Source of the DNA: Brachionus koreanus | Taxonomy: Eukaryota; Rotifera; Eurotatoria; Ploima; Brachionidae | NCBI GenBank assembly: GCA_016987375.1 | Contig: PJRA01000313.1 | Location: 3,844,153-3,908,152 of the forward strand | Length of the DNA: 64,000 nucleotides | Reading direction: 5' to 3' | In this document: in pieces, positions 1-10,805 of the stretch | Numbering within the stretch: position 1 is the first letter of the stretch | How the letters are laid out: each line of letters starts with the position of its first letter | Position numbers and translations under genes: made by a program | The notes under the pieces: model-generated | What the model saw: only the letters and a program-made list of their open reading frames with translations | What the model was told of the DNA's origin: nothing | Databases searched by the model: none

Positions 1-644
1 TGTTTTAAATGAAAAAACTAGATAAAAAGGCTTTATTCTTGTGCCCTGAAATTTATCAATAGTAGCAATTCATTTAGGAAGTATTTCACCATGGTAACAA
101 TTTTTTTTTTAAATTCGAAAGAGAATTGCTCGTTTTCATTTTAATTTTACCAAATTTTTTAATAATCCATTCTTCAAAACGAACAAAAAAATAAACAAAA
201 ATGGCCATGAATGTCAATTCATAAATATTTTAATATAATGTTTTTTCTTAAGAATTTTTCAGTAATTGTGGAATCGTTGAGCCTACTTGAAATTAATTTC
301 AAGGTCAAGATTAATTTTGAAATAATTAAAGCCCAAGTGATTTTTTTTCTTCCAGTGAAATGAATTAAAGTAAAAATCACTTTTAGTTAAATTAGATATA
401 AAAAATTTTTTTTTTACAAAAATATCCAATTATTAGAAAATTCAAATGAGATATTTCCAAATCCAAAGCACCATTTAATTTTTAAAATAAAAAAGATCAT
501 AAAATAAACTTTAAACTGCTTAGTTGCCTTAAAATTAAAACTAAGATTAAAAAAATTACATTTATTAACATAAATCTAAATAGTAATTGTAAAATATTTT
601 TAGAAAAAAAAAAGATTATTAAGTAACGAATTTTTATAGGTACA
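1..644. other. Non-coding flank upstream of the SAMHD1-like gene
   Basis: AT-rich sequence with long A and T runs and no reading frame of note. An AG just before position 640 could be the acceptor of a 5' UTR intron of the gene that starts at 645. I found no trace of a SAM domain exon here. The gene's promoter is presumably in this stretch, but no element can be named. Confidence 0.5.
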
Positions 645-2601
645 ATGAGTCTAGATTTTAAAGTAATATAATTCATTTTTAAAATAAAACAATGTTAAAT
701 ATTTTTTTTTAAGATAATAAAAGATTCAGTGCATGGTTTAATTGATCTTAAACCAATAATTGTCAAAATAATGGATACTCCTGAGTTTCAGCGACTTAGA
801 CACATTAAACAACTAGAAACACTGTGCTATATATACCCTTGCGCTGTTCATAATCGCTTCGAACACTCAATTGGGTAATTTAGCATAATTTAAATTAATT
901 TTAATTAGAATAATTTATATAATTTTAAATTAAAATAGGACAAGTTATTTAGCACGGCAGTTTATTGAGCAGATCAGCAAAAATCAGCCAGAATTGGAAA
1001 TAAAAAAAGAAGAAGCACTTTGTGTTGAAATTGCCGGCTTGTGTCACGATCTGGGACATGGACCCTTTTCTCATTTATTTGAAGACTTGGCCAAAAAAAT
1101 TTACATAAAGCATAATCCGGATGCTGACCAAAACGACGTGAAAAATTTCTTTGTCGTAATTAAAATTTAATATTTTAAAATAAGTTAAATATTTTGTTTA
1201 TTTAGCATGAAGATGTTTCTTTGTTACTTTTTGATAGAATTTACAATCATTTAGAAAAAGATTTTAAAAAAGAAGGTTTAAATGAAAATTTCAAAGAATT
1301 AATCAAAGAATTAATAAATCCCTCTTCTATAAAAGTAGAAATTCAGCTCTAAAAGAAAAAATTATCTTATTTTAAATTTTCAAAGAAAATAATGAATAAG
1401 TATAAAGAGTTAAAAAATGCAGAAGACTCGCACAATGTTAGTGAAATTGAGAATGAAATTAAAGGACTAAAAAAAGAGTTTGAGCAAAAACTAGGTATTT
1501 CAATTGAAAAATCTTTTCTATTCGAGGTAGTTTATTCTTAAATAGATTAAATTTAAATTTGTAAAATTTTCAAATAACAAAAAAAAGATTGTTTCTAATG
1601 TGCGAAATAAAATTGATGTTGATAAATGGGACTATTTTGCAAGAGACTCGCTTAATCTCGGAATCAATAACACATTTGATTATAAGAGATTCATTTTTTC
1701 TTCAAGAGTCATCAATCCAAATGGTACATTGAATCAAATTTGTGTTAGAGATAAAGAACTAAGAAATGTTTACGAAATGTTTCGTACTAGAGAAGACTTG
1801 CACAAAAGAGCATATCAACTACCAAAGGCAACCGGTGTAAAAGAGATGATAGTTGATATTCTCTATGAATTGTAATAAACTAAATCAAAAAATTTAATTG
1901 TAATAAAAAAATTTAATTTTTTTAGAGACGATGTTCTTGACCTGTACGAAACTGTGTCGAAATTAAAAACCGATGATGAAGCGCTTAATAATTATTTAGA
2001 TTTAGATGATAGAATCATTTGCATTACGCTAAAAAGTCTTAGCAAATTTGTGAAAGACAAAAATTTGAAAGAAAATATTTCCAGAGCTAGAATTTTGATT
2101 GATAGACTCAATGAGCGAAAACTTTATAAAGAAATATCAAGAAAGATTGTGAATCTAACTAAATCTAGTGAGAGATTGAATAAAGAAGCTATTGAAAATG
2201 AATTGATAAAGAAAAATGGCCTAACAAAAGATGATATTTGTGTTATTGTAAACTATTTTTTTACTATTTTGATTATAATTTTTTTTTCTAATTTTATAGG
2301 AGTCAAGGATAAATTTTGGAAGTAAGGACATAGATCCTCTTGAAAATCTTGAATTTTATGACAAAAATTTTCAAATTGTGAAAAAAAATTCAATCGATGT
2401 AACTTATATTAAATTAATTTTTAAATTTAGATAATCAAAAAATTTTTTATTTAAAAGGAATATAATTCGAAGATGAAGCCACATAATTTTGAAGATATTA
2501 AACTGATTCTGTTTATTAAGAATCGAAATATTTTAAGCGATTTAAATTTATTAAATTCCCTAAAAGAATCATTCGATCAAATAATCAATTTTAATTTATG
2601 A
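645..2601 (+). CDS. SAMHD1-like HD-domain deoxynucleoside triphosphate triphosphohydrolase
   Basis: Nine exons that keep phase: 645-662, 714-874, 939-1155, 1206-1334, 1386-1526, 1588-1871, 1926-2247, 2300-2398 and 2458-2601, giving 504 residues. The family cleaves dNTPs to deoxynucleosides and triphosphate. In vertebrates SAMHD1 limits retrovirus replication by lowering the dNTP pool. Visible hallmarks are the first metal-ligand region HNRFEHS, the HD motif [12 protein letters not shown], the core block [12 protein letters not shown] and the downstream [16 protein letters not shown], all in family order. The C-terminal half is shorter and more diverged than in vertebrates. The protein starts almost directly at the HD domain, with only six residues in exon 1, so there is no N-terminal SAM domain; human SAMHD1 has 626 residues with one. 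The start at 645 rests on a tiny first exon, and a longer 5' end cannot be excluded. Family assignment is secure. An antiviral role is inference. Confidence 0.92.
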
Positions 2602-3710
2602 ATTTTTTTTTTTTTTTAAATGGCCTAGCTAAATAAACGCCAATGCAAATTAGTTTTAGCTTTTGAGTTTATTTTTAAACGATAAAATAATTGTTTTTTC
2701 AAATTCCAATTTTGATTTAATAAAAATACTTTTATAAAAATTATTTTTTTTATAAGTTTTTATGAGGTTAATAATTAGTATGTTGTAAAAATTTTTAAAA
2801 TAAATCCATTAAAATAAAACTCTTTTGTACCAGCTACCTTAAATTTTACCATTATACTTTTTATTTCATGATATAAGCTGAGTAAAATTTAAAAGAATAT
2901 CAATAAAAAAAGTAAGTTTATCTTCAAGTTATAAAGTTTATTTATCAATGAGAAGTTCCATTCTTCCATAAAACTCATGTTATCCTTTTTTAACTTGGTG
3001 TCGGTTAAATAAGGAGGAGTTCGATATCTTACAATTCTTCTATTTTTGCCATTGATCATCTAGCTGTAAAGCTAAACCCAGCTTAGCTTTATATTGAATA
3101 AGCTTTTAGTTGGCCAAAGAAGGATATTTTTTTTGAAGTGAAGCATGCATTCTTATTTTATAGAATAAAGCTCTGCATTCAAAAAACGGCTATCTCGAAT
3201 CAGTTCAAAGTGTTTTACCGCTTTAAAATCGCACCAAATACATAACTAAACTATAACACAAATTCACAATTTTGCACTTTTCTAAAAAATTTCAATGAAA
3301 ATAAACTAGCAATCCAGGCTAAACCGTTCCTCCTGTTTTTTTCTTATTCTTATCATTTAATTCTATTAAATATATATATATTTATTACTGTAAACAGCAG
3401 TATATATCATCAGTTGTGCCATTTATATTTATTCAATAGGCTAACTAACTAAATTAATATTTTAATTAAAATAAAAATATCAGTGAGTTTTATGTCAAAA
3501 TGATGTTGGCGAAAATTAGAGGACATTTTTAAAATTCTTGACCCTTTTTAAAAATATCCAAGTTAGAAAATTTACTTTGTATAAATAGCGATAGTAAAAT
3601 GAGATGAAATATTGTTTTTACAAAAAATTTAAAATGTTAAGTGGAAGTATTATAAAGCTACTAATTCAATTCCAAAAAAATTGGACTTAATTTTTTTTTG
3701 ACCCTATTCT
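2602..3710. other. Intergenic, nothing recognisable
   Basis: AT-rich sequence downstream of the SAMHD1-like gene. It includes a short TA microsatellite near 3370-3383. There is no coding potential in any frame and no terminal inverted repeats that I can see. Confidence 0.5.
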
Positions 3711-3719
3711 ATTCTAGTG

Positions 3720-3905
3720 GATGAATGGGGATGCGCTCATCTCCTTTTCAGGTACCTTTTTTGAGCAACAGCTCCGATCTGACACAGAGGCTCCTGCATC
3801 GAGTTGATCATCTTCTTTGCGAATTTTACCCAGTCGAACCGATCCCCCATTTTCTTATGAAAGGGGTTTAAACATGCGCCCCGTATTGCAGAGATATTTT
3901 GAAGA
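3720..3905 (-). repeat. GC-richer degenerate repeat, related to 41330-41400
   Basis: This island stands out against the AT-rich surroundings. On the minus strand it has a short open stretch (about 3750-3860) with the string ATCAACTCGATGC followed by a TCAGATCGGAGCTG-like block. A clearly related but degenerate string (ATCAACTCGATGC ... TCAGGTCGAAGCTGGGG) occurs on the minus strand at 41330-41400. Two copies in one window indicate an old dispersed repeat, perhaps part of a retrotransposon. The family was not identified. Confidence 0.4.
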
Positions 3906-4580
3906 TTTTTCCACCCTCAGCGGGTTTTAGTTGATGAAGTAAAAATTCTGAGCTTGGAACATTATGTTTTTTTGAACATAGAAATTTATGAATTCAATTT
4001 ATTTTTATTAAAATTCGAATATAAAAACTAAATAAAGTTATTTTTGGAAGAATATGACAGCCAGCACACAAATTAACTATTGTACTATAAAAATTTTTTC
4101 TTTATTATATGTTATGAATAAATTATCTTTACAAAGATATTTGAAATTATTTAACTTTTTACACTAAAGATTTTGATTAGATTCCTATTTAATTTTTTGA
4201 TTTTAAATAATAACTATTATATTAATATGCTTGGCTTATTTTTGACATTAGAATCATTAGCAACTTAGTTTGTAATATCATTATTACGTAAAATTCATTA
4301 GCTAGCAATTTACTTGATGCCAAAATATCCATCAACTATATCATTCAGGAATATTTTTAAATAATTTAACTTTTTTTCAAATAACTCTAAATGATAATTT
4401 TTTTTTACTTATAATGATATAACATGATCTTAATATTGTTAAAATCGGGCAGTTCTTTAAATTTCCTTAAAACTGGTGATTGATTTTCAAAAATCAACTA
4501 ACTTAAAATCCGCCAATTTTTTGAAACTATTTTACACAATAATTAATTTCTTTTGGCTAATATAAATATAATATAAAAAT

Positions 4581-4917
4581 GGTTGCTTGGTGACGGTAAT
4601 GTTTACATTAGTACCATTGGGCCCGTCTATCCGATCTTCTCGTTAGACGTTTAGGAGCAACTATTTATGCTCTATTCTAACTTAAACGCTCATGGTTAAG
4701 TTAGTTAACTAATCCAGTGAAATCGACAGAGATGTCGCTATATCACATCTTCCCTCCGCTTTCATAGCGACTGCTAGGGAACTATCGACCATTTTGACCA
4801 CTGCCGGATCATTAATTACCGGGATCAGTCATAGACTAATATTTTTCCCAGGTACTAACTGACAATCGCCAGGTAGCCATTGCACGCACTATAAACATTA
4901 CTGCCACCGAGAAGCAC
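4581..4917. mobile_element. GC-rich foldback element with imperfect terminal inverted repeats
   Basis: The block is far richer in GC than its flanks. Its first and last 45 bp or so are imperfect inverted copies: the left end runs GGTTGCTTGGTGACGGTAAT then GTTTA, and the reverse complement of the right end runs GTGCTTCTCGGTGGCAGTAAT then GTTTA. The interior has no long reading frame. This is the look of a non-autonomous DNA transposon or foldback element. No clean target duplication is visible and the superfamily is unknown. Confidence 0.5.
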
Positions 4918-5224
4918 TTTTATTAGTCTTCTGGGGCTTCATTAGTCTTCGCTATATCACAATGACTAGATTAAAAAAATAAAAATAAATTTTTTAAATC
5001 TAAATTTATGTCTATTTAAAATCTTAACGAGATAAAGTTACAATAAAAATTAAATTAACAAATATTTTTAATTTTAAATTCCTCTTCAAAAAAATTCAAA
5101 AAATCTAAATTTCAAATAAGTTAAATTTTTTAATTAATTTTACAAAAAAATTATCTTTTATTTAAAAAAATTCTTATTAATTCCTTAGTTTTCTTTTATT
5201 TTTAATTATTTTAATGTTTCTAAA

Positions 5225-5745
5225 CAAGAAATTCAATGCATCAATTTCTGTTGGTGATGAAAATTTTAAATGCGTCGATAGCTTTGCATATCAAGGAAGT
5301 GTGATTAGCAAATATGACGGATCCGAAGAAGACATCCGAAATAGATAAACGAAGTCCAGATCTGCATTTTCCAATTAAGAACTATGTGGAAATCCACTAA
5401 GGACAAATTTATATCTTTGAAGTACATTTATATGTTTTATTAAATCTCTATTACTGTATGGATTTGAATGCTAGATAATGATTGACAGATTGATTGATAT
5501 TCAAAAAATCGAAGATTTTCATAGCAATTAACTTCAAAAAATTTTGAGAATCTCCTATCCGAAAGTCATTACAAATGAAGAACTGTAAAACAGATCAAAG
5601 ACCAATTTGAAGCATTATTCGCAGAAAACGACTTAAATGGTTTGGATATGTATTCAGAATGCCAAAAGACAGAATTCGAAGAATTGCATTAGTTATGGGC
5701 GTCTTATGCTCCTCTCGGATTTGAAGATAGAAGACGAGAAAAAAA
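5225..5745 (+). mobile_element. Decayed LINE fragment, C-terminal part of a reverse transcriptase
   Basis: Broken frames spell the familiar tail of a non-LTR retrotransposon polyprotein. The order is a YQGSVISKYDGSEEDIRNR block (family: YLGSVIS.DG..EEDI..R), then pieces with WKS and a serine/leucine-rich segment, then LKWFGYVFRMPKDRIRRIA near 5635-5690, matching the RLRWLGHVxRMP signature. Several stops and frameshifts make it non-functional. It looks 5'-truncated, as is usual for LINE insertions. Confidence 0.75.
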
Positions 5746-5759
5746 TGTAGTTCAATTAA

Positions 5760-6418
5760 GTTGAAAAAATTCATCTAATTTTTTTTAAATTAAATAATAA
5801 AACTTTATTAATCAAAATAAATTAAAATATAAATTATTAAAAAAAAATATTTTTTTAAAACTTCATTGACTAGTTTAGGTTTATCACGAGTTCTCTTTTC
5901 ACTAAAATCAAATGTTTTAGCATTATCAAGATTTTTAGTAAATATATTAATGTTTGTATTTTCACATAATCTTCAGCAAGGCCAGTTTTTGCTATTTCAG
6001 CTACTATTATAAAAATCATTCTGGTTTTAGCTTTTTATTAAGAATAAAGAAGTAACTTGATGTTATTTCAAAATTAAAATTGAAAATTTTAATTTAAATT
6101 TTATAAATTCTTAATAGTTTTTTAAAAAGAAATAAACTTGTGGAACTACAATTTTTTTAAATTTTGCGCTTTTTCTAAAAAATTTTCAATAATTCGCACA
6201 TCTTTTTATCTTTCTTTTTATGATCAATCAATTAAATAAGGAATAAATAAATTAATCATTAGATTAATTAAGACATTTAGTTTGTCTTCTTAAATTATTT
6301 CATAGGTCTTTTTAAGTTTCTCCTTACCTACAAATCTTTTAGCATTACCAAGATTTTAAATAAATATTTTTATTTTATTGATTAAAAAAAATAAATTGAG
6401 ACAAAATAATAATTATAA
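5760..6418. other. Intergenic, nothing recognisable
   Basis: AT-rich spacer between the LINE remnant and the 3' end of the minus-strand methyltransferase-like gene. It presumably holds that gene's 3' UTR; TTTATT strings on the plus strand are possible AATAAA signals for the minus-strand transcript, but none stands out. Confidence 0.4.
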
Positions 6419-7633
6419 TTAATTAAGTCTTTGAATTTTTCCTTTATTCTCATGATCACTACCTGAAACATTTTTTCGCTTACATCTATTATTTTCATTT
6501 TTATTCAATGTATTAGAGTGATCATAGTGATAATTTTTTTGTTTCCATTTGTCCGATTTAAATCTAATCAAATTTTTGTTATTAAACAAATCTTCAATTT
6601 GTCTACCATATTTTATGCTAGTAAATATAATCTGATATTCTTTTTTGTCATAACAAATTACAATTTTTTTTTCATCTGCATTTAAAATCTTATTCAATTT
6701 GGCAACATATTCAGGAACTATTAATTTATTCAGAATTTCGTCATTTCTACAGAATTTTTTTATTTTTTCAAAATTATCAATATAATTTTCAAATACATAA
6801 ATTTCAGCTTTACAATCATAACAATGATCTAGTCCATCTATATAATAATTGTGATAATAGCAATTTACTCTTTCAACATTATTAAAATAGTAAAGCTGAT
6901 TTTCATACTTTAAACAATCGTAGGTTTTTATTTTGGCGTTTTCTCTGACATAAAGTCGTGTTTCTGAAGATGAATTTGGAGGCCAAATTTGAAAATAAAT
7001 ATCTCCTTCCAAATAATCAAGAGTTAGCTTTGCATTTGGTCTATTTTCCACATATGGCAAACGGAATTTGAATAATGATCTAAACGGCTTTAGAATTTTG
7101 TACCAATTCATCTGATTTTGCATATCTTCTAATATTTCTTTTTCTATCTCAGCGTCAGTTAACTTGGCTCCTGGTCCAAATCGCCTAATGTCTGAAACAA
7201 ACAAAATAATGTCTTCTTTAAACTCTTCCCAAAGACTTAAGGCCATTTCATCATCAAAGTATTCTTGGTTAATTCTGATTTTATCATTCGGCTTAAATGC
7301 CATTTTTGCAGGATCAATCAGAATGAATCTTATAAATGGAAACATTTCACTTAAAAATTCTAGATGAACACCTGGTGCTGCTCCTGCATAAATGAGAACT
7401 ATTTTTTTGAAAATTTTATTTCTGGGAATTTCAGCACAACAAGTGGTAAGAAACTCAACTTCGCTTAAAAATAATTTTCTTTGTCCAAAATGAACACTTG
7501 TTCTATCTTGATCTTTTTCTTTAGGTACATATTTTTTTGCCGGAAAATCATCTGTCAAAATTCTGGTAAATTTTTCTGAATAAATGGCATTTTTGTTTTG
7601 TAGTGTGTGCGGTGAAATTAAATTTAAATTCAT
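6419..7633 (-). CDS. VP39-type (PARP_regulatory) cap 2'-O-methyltransferase-like protein, copy 1
   Basis: Intronless, 404 residues, ATG at 7633. The fold is that of the small subunit family of large DNA virus poly(A) polymerases, which also methylates the first transcribed nucleotide of capped RNA. Seen: HFGQRKLFLSE near residues 48-58, the SAM-binding string IYAGAAPGVH at 81-90, an acidic residue at D107, VSDIRR around D148, FKFRLPY around K189 and SSETRLYV around E224. Placing K53, D148, K189 and E224 against the known K41-D138-K175-E207 tetrad of VP39 gives similar spacing, so the protein could be active. After the domain lies a C-x2-H-x9-C-x2-C cluster (near 260-280) shared with copy 2, a possible zinc site. 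The tail is Lys/Asn-rich. The partner gene lies divergently at 8860. Homologues occur in giant viruses and scattered eukaryotes; the direction of any transfer cannot be told from here. Confidence 0.82.
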   Translation of the reverse strand: MNLNLISPHTLQNKNAIYSEKFTRILTDDFPAKKYVPKEKDQDRTSVHFGQRKLFLSEVEFLTTCCAEIPRNKIFKKIVLIYAGAAPGVHLEFLSEMFPFIRFILIDPAKMAFKPNDKIRINQEYFDDEMALSLWEEFKEDIILFVSDIRRFGPGAKLTDAEIEKEILEDMQNQMNWYKILKPFRSLFKFRLPYVENRPNAKLTLDYLEGDIYFQIWPPNSSSETRLYVRENAKIKTYDCLKYENQLYYFNNVERVNCYYHNYYIDGLDHCYDCKAEIYVFENYIDNFEKIKKFCRNDEILNKLIVPEYVAKLNKILNADEKKIVICYDKKEYQIIFTSIKYGRQIEDLFNNKNLIRFKSDKWKQKNYHYDHSNTLNKNENNRCKRKNVSGSDHENKGKIQRLN

Positions 7634-8190
7634 TTGATTAAATTTGTCAAATAAAAAGTTTTATTTTCTAAGAAAAAAAATTAAATTCAATAATATTCTT
7701 CTTTTTTTTGTTAAATTAACTTTAGATAGAAACAATAAAAAATTATCGGATGCATCGTTTTTTATGACTTTAACAAAGATACCTATTATCTTTTTGATTT
7801 CAACGGAAAAGTTTTTGAGCCTATTAAATTTTAAAACATTTGAAATTATATTGTCATCTAATAATTATTTTTACTTTTTTTTTCACTTAAATATGAACAA
7901 AACATTAGTTAATATTCTAAACCGATCATTATAACTAATTTTGTTCATTTAATCTATTTAAAGTCACAAAATTGAATTAAAAACAATTGATTTTGTGATA
8001 ATTAAACTTGTCCGTCAACCAAAAATTTTCAAATAAAAAAATATTTAAATTGTTTTAGAGTGAAAATTAGTTAAGCCTATGAATTAAATTTAAAATTAAG
8101 TTAATAAGAAAGAAAAGAAAAATTGGCTTTTAAACTTAAAAAAAACTTTATTGATTTAAAATAAGAGTAAAATTAATCAGATAATATAAA
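7634..8190. other. Spacer between the divergent methyltransferase-like genes, proximal part
   Basis: AT-rich, presumably carrying the promoter of the minus-strand copy. The open frame on the plus strand at 7644-7934 is composed of Phe, Leu, Ile, Asn and Lys runs and looks like chance in AT-rich DNA. Confidence 0.4.
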
Positions 8191-8197
8191 ATTGAAC

Positions 8198-8370
8198 GGG
8201 AGTTGGTCCCAATTTGACTCGATTAGAGGGAATGAGTCCCAACATTAATTGAATTGAAGGGAATTGGTCACAAATGAACTGTAATAAAGAGAGTTTGTCC
8301 CAATAAAAGTAAGGTTATACCCAATTTAGCTGATTAAAGGAGAATTAGACCAAATTTAATGTTAATATAA
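8198..8370. repeat. Degenerate minisatellite of about 30 bp units
   Basis: Five to six units start near 8198, 8228, 8259, 8289, 8311 and 8339. Each begins with a short hyphenated palindrome of the type GGGAATTGGTCCCAA, seen as GGGAGTTGGTCCC, GGGAATGAGTCCC, GGGAATTGGTCAC and GAGAGTTTGTCCC, then an A/T-rich spacer such as TTGACTCGATTAGA. Period is 28-31 bp, and units decay towards the 3' end. It lies between the two divergent methyltransferase-like genes, about 500 bp upstream of the plus-strand copy. Confidence 0.65.
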
Positions 8371-8859
8371 ATTAATCAAAATAGGTCTGAATTAGTCAAA
8401 TTTATTAGTATTTCATAGGATTTTTTCCAAATTAAACCAAAGTAACTTAGTCAGAATTTTAAATAAACTTTAATTCTACTTTAAGAAAAAAAAATTTCAC
8501 AAATAGATAGTCTGAATTGGATTTTTTAATAATATTTGATACATCTTTAAGTCTTTTTTATGACTTAAAAAAGATACATGTTATCTCTTTAATTTCAATG
8601 TTTTTAAGCCTCTTAAATTTTTTAAACACTTATCAAAATTTTATTATTTGTTAATTTTTTCTATTTTGTCAAAATAAATGGCTATAAAAATAAAAAAAAT
8701 TAATATTTTTTCGAGTCTATATCATAATAAAAGATTATTAAACAATTTTTTGTATTCAAATTTTTTTAACTAAAGTATGAATCAATAAACAAACATTTAA
8801 TATTTTAATATATTATATTAGATATAAATTTAATTAGATATTTTTAAGCTTTGTTATTA

Positions 8860-10017
8860 ATGTTTAAGCCTGAAGACTCGCCTCATACGCTACAAAATTC
8901 TGAATCTAAATATGTTACTGAGACATTTAGTTGGTCCAAAAGGATTCTTGACCATGAAAATTATCCATCTAATTGTGAATATACACCAAATTCTAATAAT
9001 GAAAATACTACAGTAGTTCATTATGGAAGATATCAACTTTTATTATGTGAAATTGAATTTTTGACACTAGTTTTACAGGATTTATCAAAAGACTATTGTC
9101 CAAGTGAAATTAAAAATAAAAAAATAGTCGTAGTTTACGGTGGTGCTGCCATCGGAAGCCACTTAAAGATTTTACATGATTTTTTTCCTTTTATTAAATT
9201 TATTCTGTACGATACACAGACTTTTCGATTAGGAACTGATATAGATGAGAGTAAATTTGTAGTAAGAAAATTGTACTTGAATGCCAAAATAGCTGGTGAA
9301 TTAAAAAATGAGTATGATGATAGAGAAAATTTCATTCGATTGTTTATTTCTGATATTAGAAGAAATAATAAAGAAATTACTGTTGAACAAGACATGGATT
9401 TACAAGCCGAAATTCATAAAGAACTACAGCCATACAGATCATATTTGAAATTTCGACTTCCCTACTATAATGGAAATCGCTTATTCAAAAAGTATTTAGA
9501 TGGAGTAATTTATTTTTTAGCATTTGGAAATCGTTCAACCAGTGAAACCAGACTTTATGTAAGACAAGACTCTGATTTTAAGAATTATGACTGCAAAAAA
9601 TACGAAAATCAGATGTATTTCTTTAACAAATATGAACGAACTAACTGCTACAAGCATGAAATAGATGCACCTGGACTTGACCATTGCTACGATTGTAGAT
9701 CTCTAGTTTTTATCTTAGATGAATATAGAAAGATTTTTGAAACTAAAATCTTTTTATTTCCTCCTTCTTTTGAGATTGGAAAAAGAAGTACTAATCAATT
9801 GTACGCTTTGATAAATAATAGATTAAAATCAAATAGTAAAAAAATTGAATATACATTGAATTATGACCAAGAATTTTTTCAATGTGAATATAATTTCACT
9901 AATATGCAACTTGGTACTAAGATTAATCGAGAATTTTTGAATCGTATCAAAATCAAACAAAGAAATAATGACTTTAGTTTTATGGAGAACAGATTTTCGA
10001 GAATATCTTTGAATTGA
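8860..10017 (+). CDS. VP39-type (PARP_regulatory) methyltransferase-like protein, copy 2, with altered active site
   Basis: Intronless, 385 residues from the ATG at 8860; the open frame runs slightly upstream, but without an ATG. It is paralogous to the gene at 6419-7633 over nearly its full length: shared SPHTLQN near the N-terminus, GxAAxGxH SAM-loop, FISDIRR (D165), LKFRLPY (K197), TSETRLYV (E229) and the same C-x2-H-x9-C-x2-C cluster. Two differences matter. The SAM loop reads VYGGAAIGSH, with Ile in place of the usual Pro. Where copy 1 has FGQRKL, copy 2 has YGRYQL, so the lysine I align with the first catalytic lysine of VP39 is missing. D, K and E of the tetrad remain. It may bind RNA or SAM without full catalysis. 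The reading frame is intact and looks under selection, so it is not a simple pseudogene. Confidence 0.8.
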   Translation: MFKPEDSPHTLQNSESKYVTETFSWSKRILDHENYPSNCEYTPNSNNENTTVVHYGRYQLLLCEIEFLTLVLQDLSKDYCPSEIKNKKIVVVYGGAAIGSHLKILHDFFPFIKFILYDTQTFRLGTDIDESKFVVRKLYLNAKIAGELKNEYDDRENFIRLFISDIRRNNKEITVEQDMDLQAEIHKELQPYRSYLKFRLPYYNGNRLFKKYLDGVIYFLAFGNRSTSETRLYVRQDSDFKNYDCKKYENQMYFFNKYERTNCYKHEIDAPGLDHCYDCRSLVFILDEYRKIFETKIFLFPPSFEIGKRSTNQLYALINNRLKSNSKKIEYTLNYDQEFFQCEYNFTNMQLGTKINREFLNRIKIKQRNNDFSFMENRFSRISLN

Positions 10018-10805
10018 AATTATCAACAAACAAAATGACCGGTGGATATTTATGTTTTTTTCTTTTAAAGTAAAATTAGTAAAATAGTTAGAAAAGATTT
10101 ATAAATTAAAAATTGATTAAAAAGATTATAATTTTAACTTTAATAAGGAATAAACCAATTTTAACTATAGTCGATGGTAGCTTATTTATACAATTTCAAT
10201 AATTGCTACAGAAAACAAAGACATTTTTGGGGGCATTTGAAGATTACAATATCCTTTTCAAAAAATTGACTTTGAATAGGATATTTGCATTGTTATTTTA
10301 AGATACAAAGTTAAGTCAAAATACAAAGTTATAAAGTTTATAATTGAATATTTTTCTACTAATACTTGGATCGAAAAAATGCTTTTATTCCATTAATACT
10401 AGAAGGCCCGGTTGACTAAAAATTTCAAGTCATGTAGACAAGTGAAATGTTTTTTTTTGAAAATAAATTAAATTTTTTTAAGAATTAAAAACTATTTACT
10501 TAGTTTCAGTTTTTTCTAAAGGTCCTTGAGCTTTTAACTGTTAAGAATTAAACAGAACAAAGATTTTCAATAATTGTGAAAAAAAATTCCGAATCAAAAA
10601 TAAGAATTATCTGTAGAAAACAATTGAAAAATTAAAAACAAGAATATTTCTCTAAATTCAAATTATAATAAAAATTGAATTTCAGTTTCCATTAATTTAG
10701 TATAATACATACTTCATTCCTTGTTAGTTAGCTATAATGCTCTTATTTAAGTCATTTAATTTAATAACCTTAAACTTAAAAGATGATTTTTTAATTTTTG
10801 ATTTA
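10018..10805. other. Intergenic, with one piggyBac-like terminus
   Basis: AT-rich. Near 10397-10416 the string TTAATACTAGAAGGCCCGG resembles a piggyBac-type end (TTAA followed by a CACTAGAA-like start). I could not find a partner end, so this may be a relic. Nothing else is recognised. Confidence 0.3.

Noticed and set aside
7164..7367. Plus-strand open frame inside methyltransferase-like copy 1
   Set aside because: It is a shadow of the conserved minus-strand domain, with no start context or homology of its own.
6419..10017. Endogenous viral insertion carrying the VP39-like genes
   Set aside because: No other viral gene is near, the two copies have diverged strongly, and both frames are open. 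An old acquired and duplicated cellular gene pair fits better, though the origin cannot be settled here.
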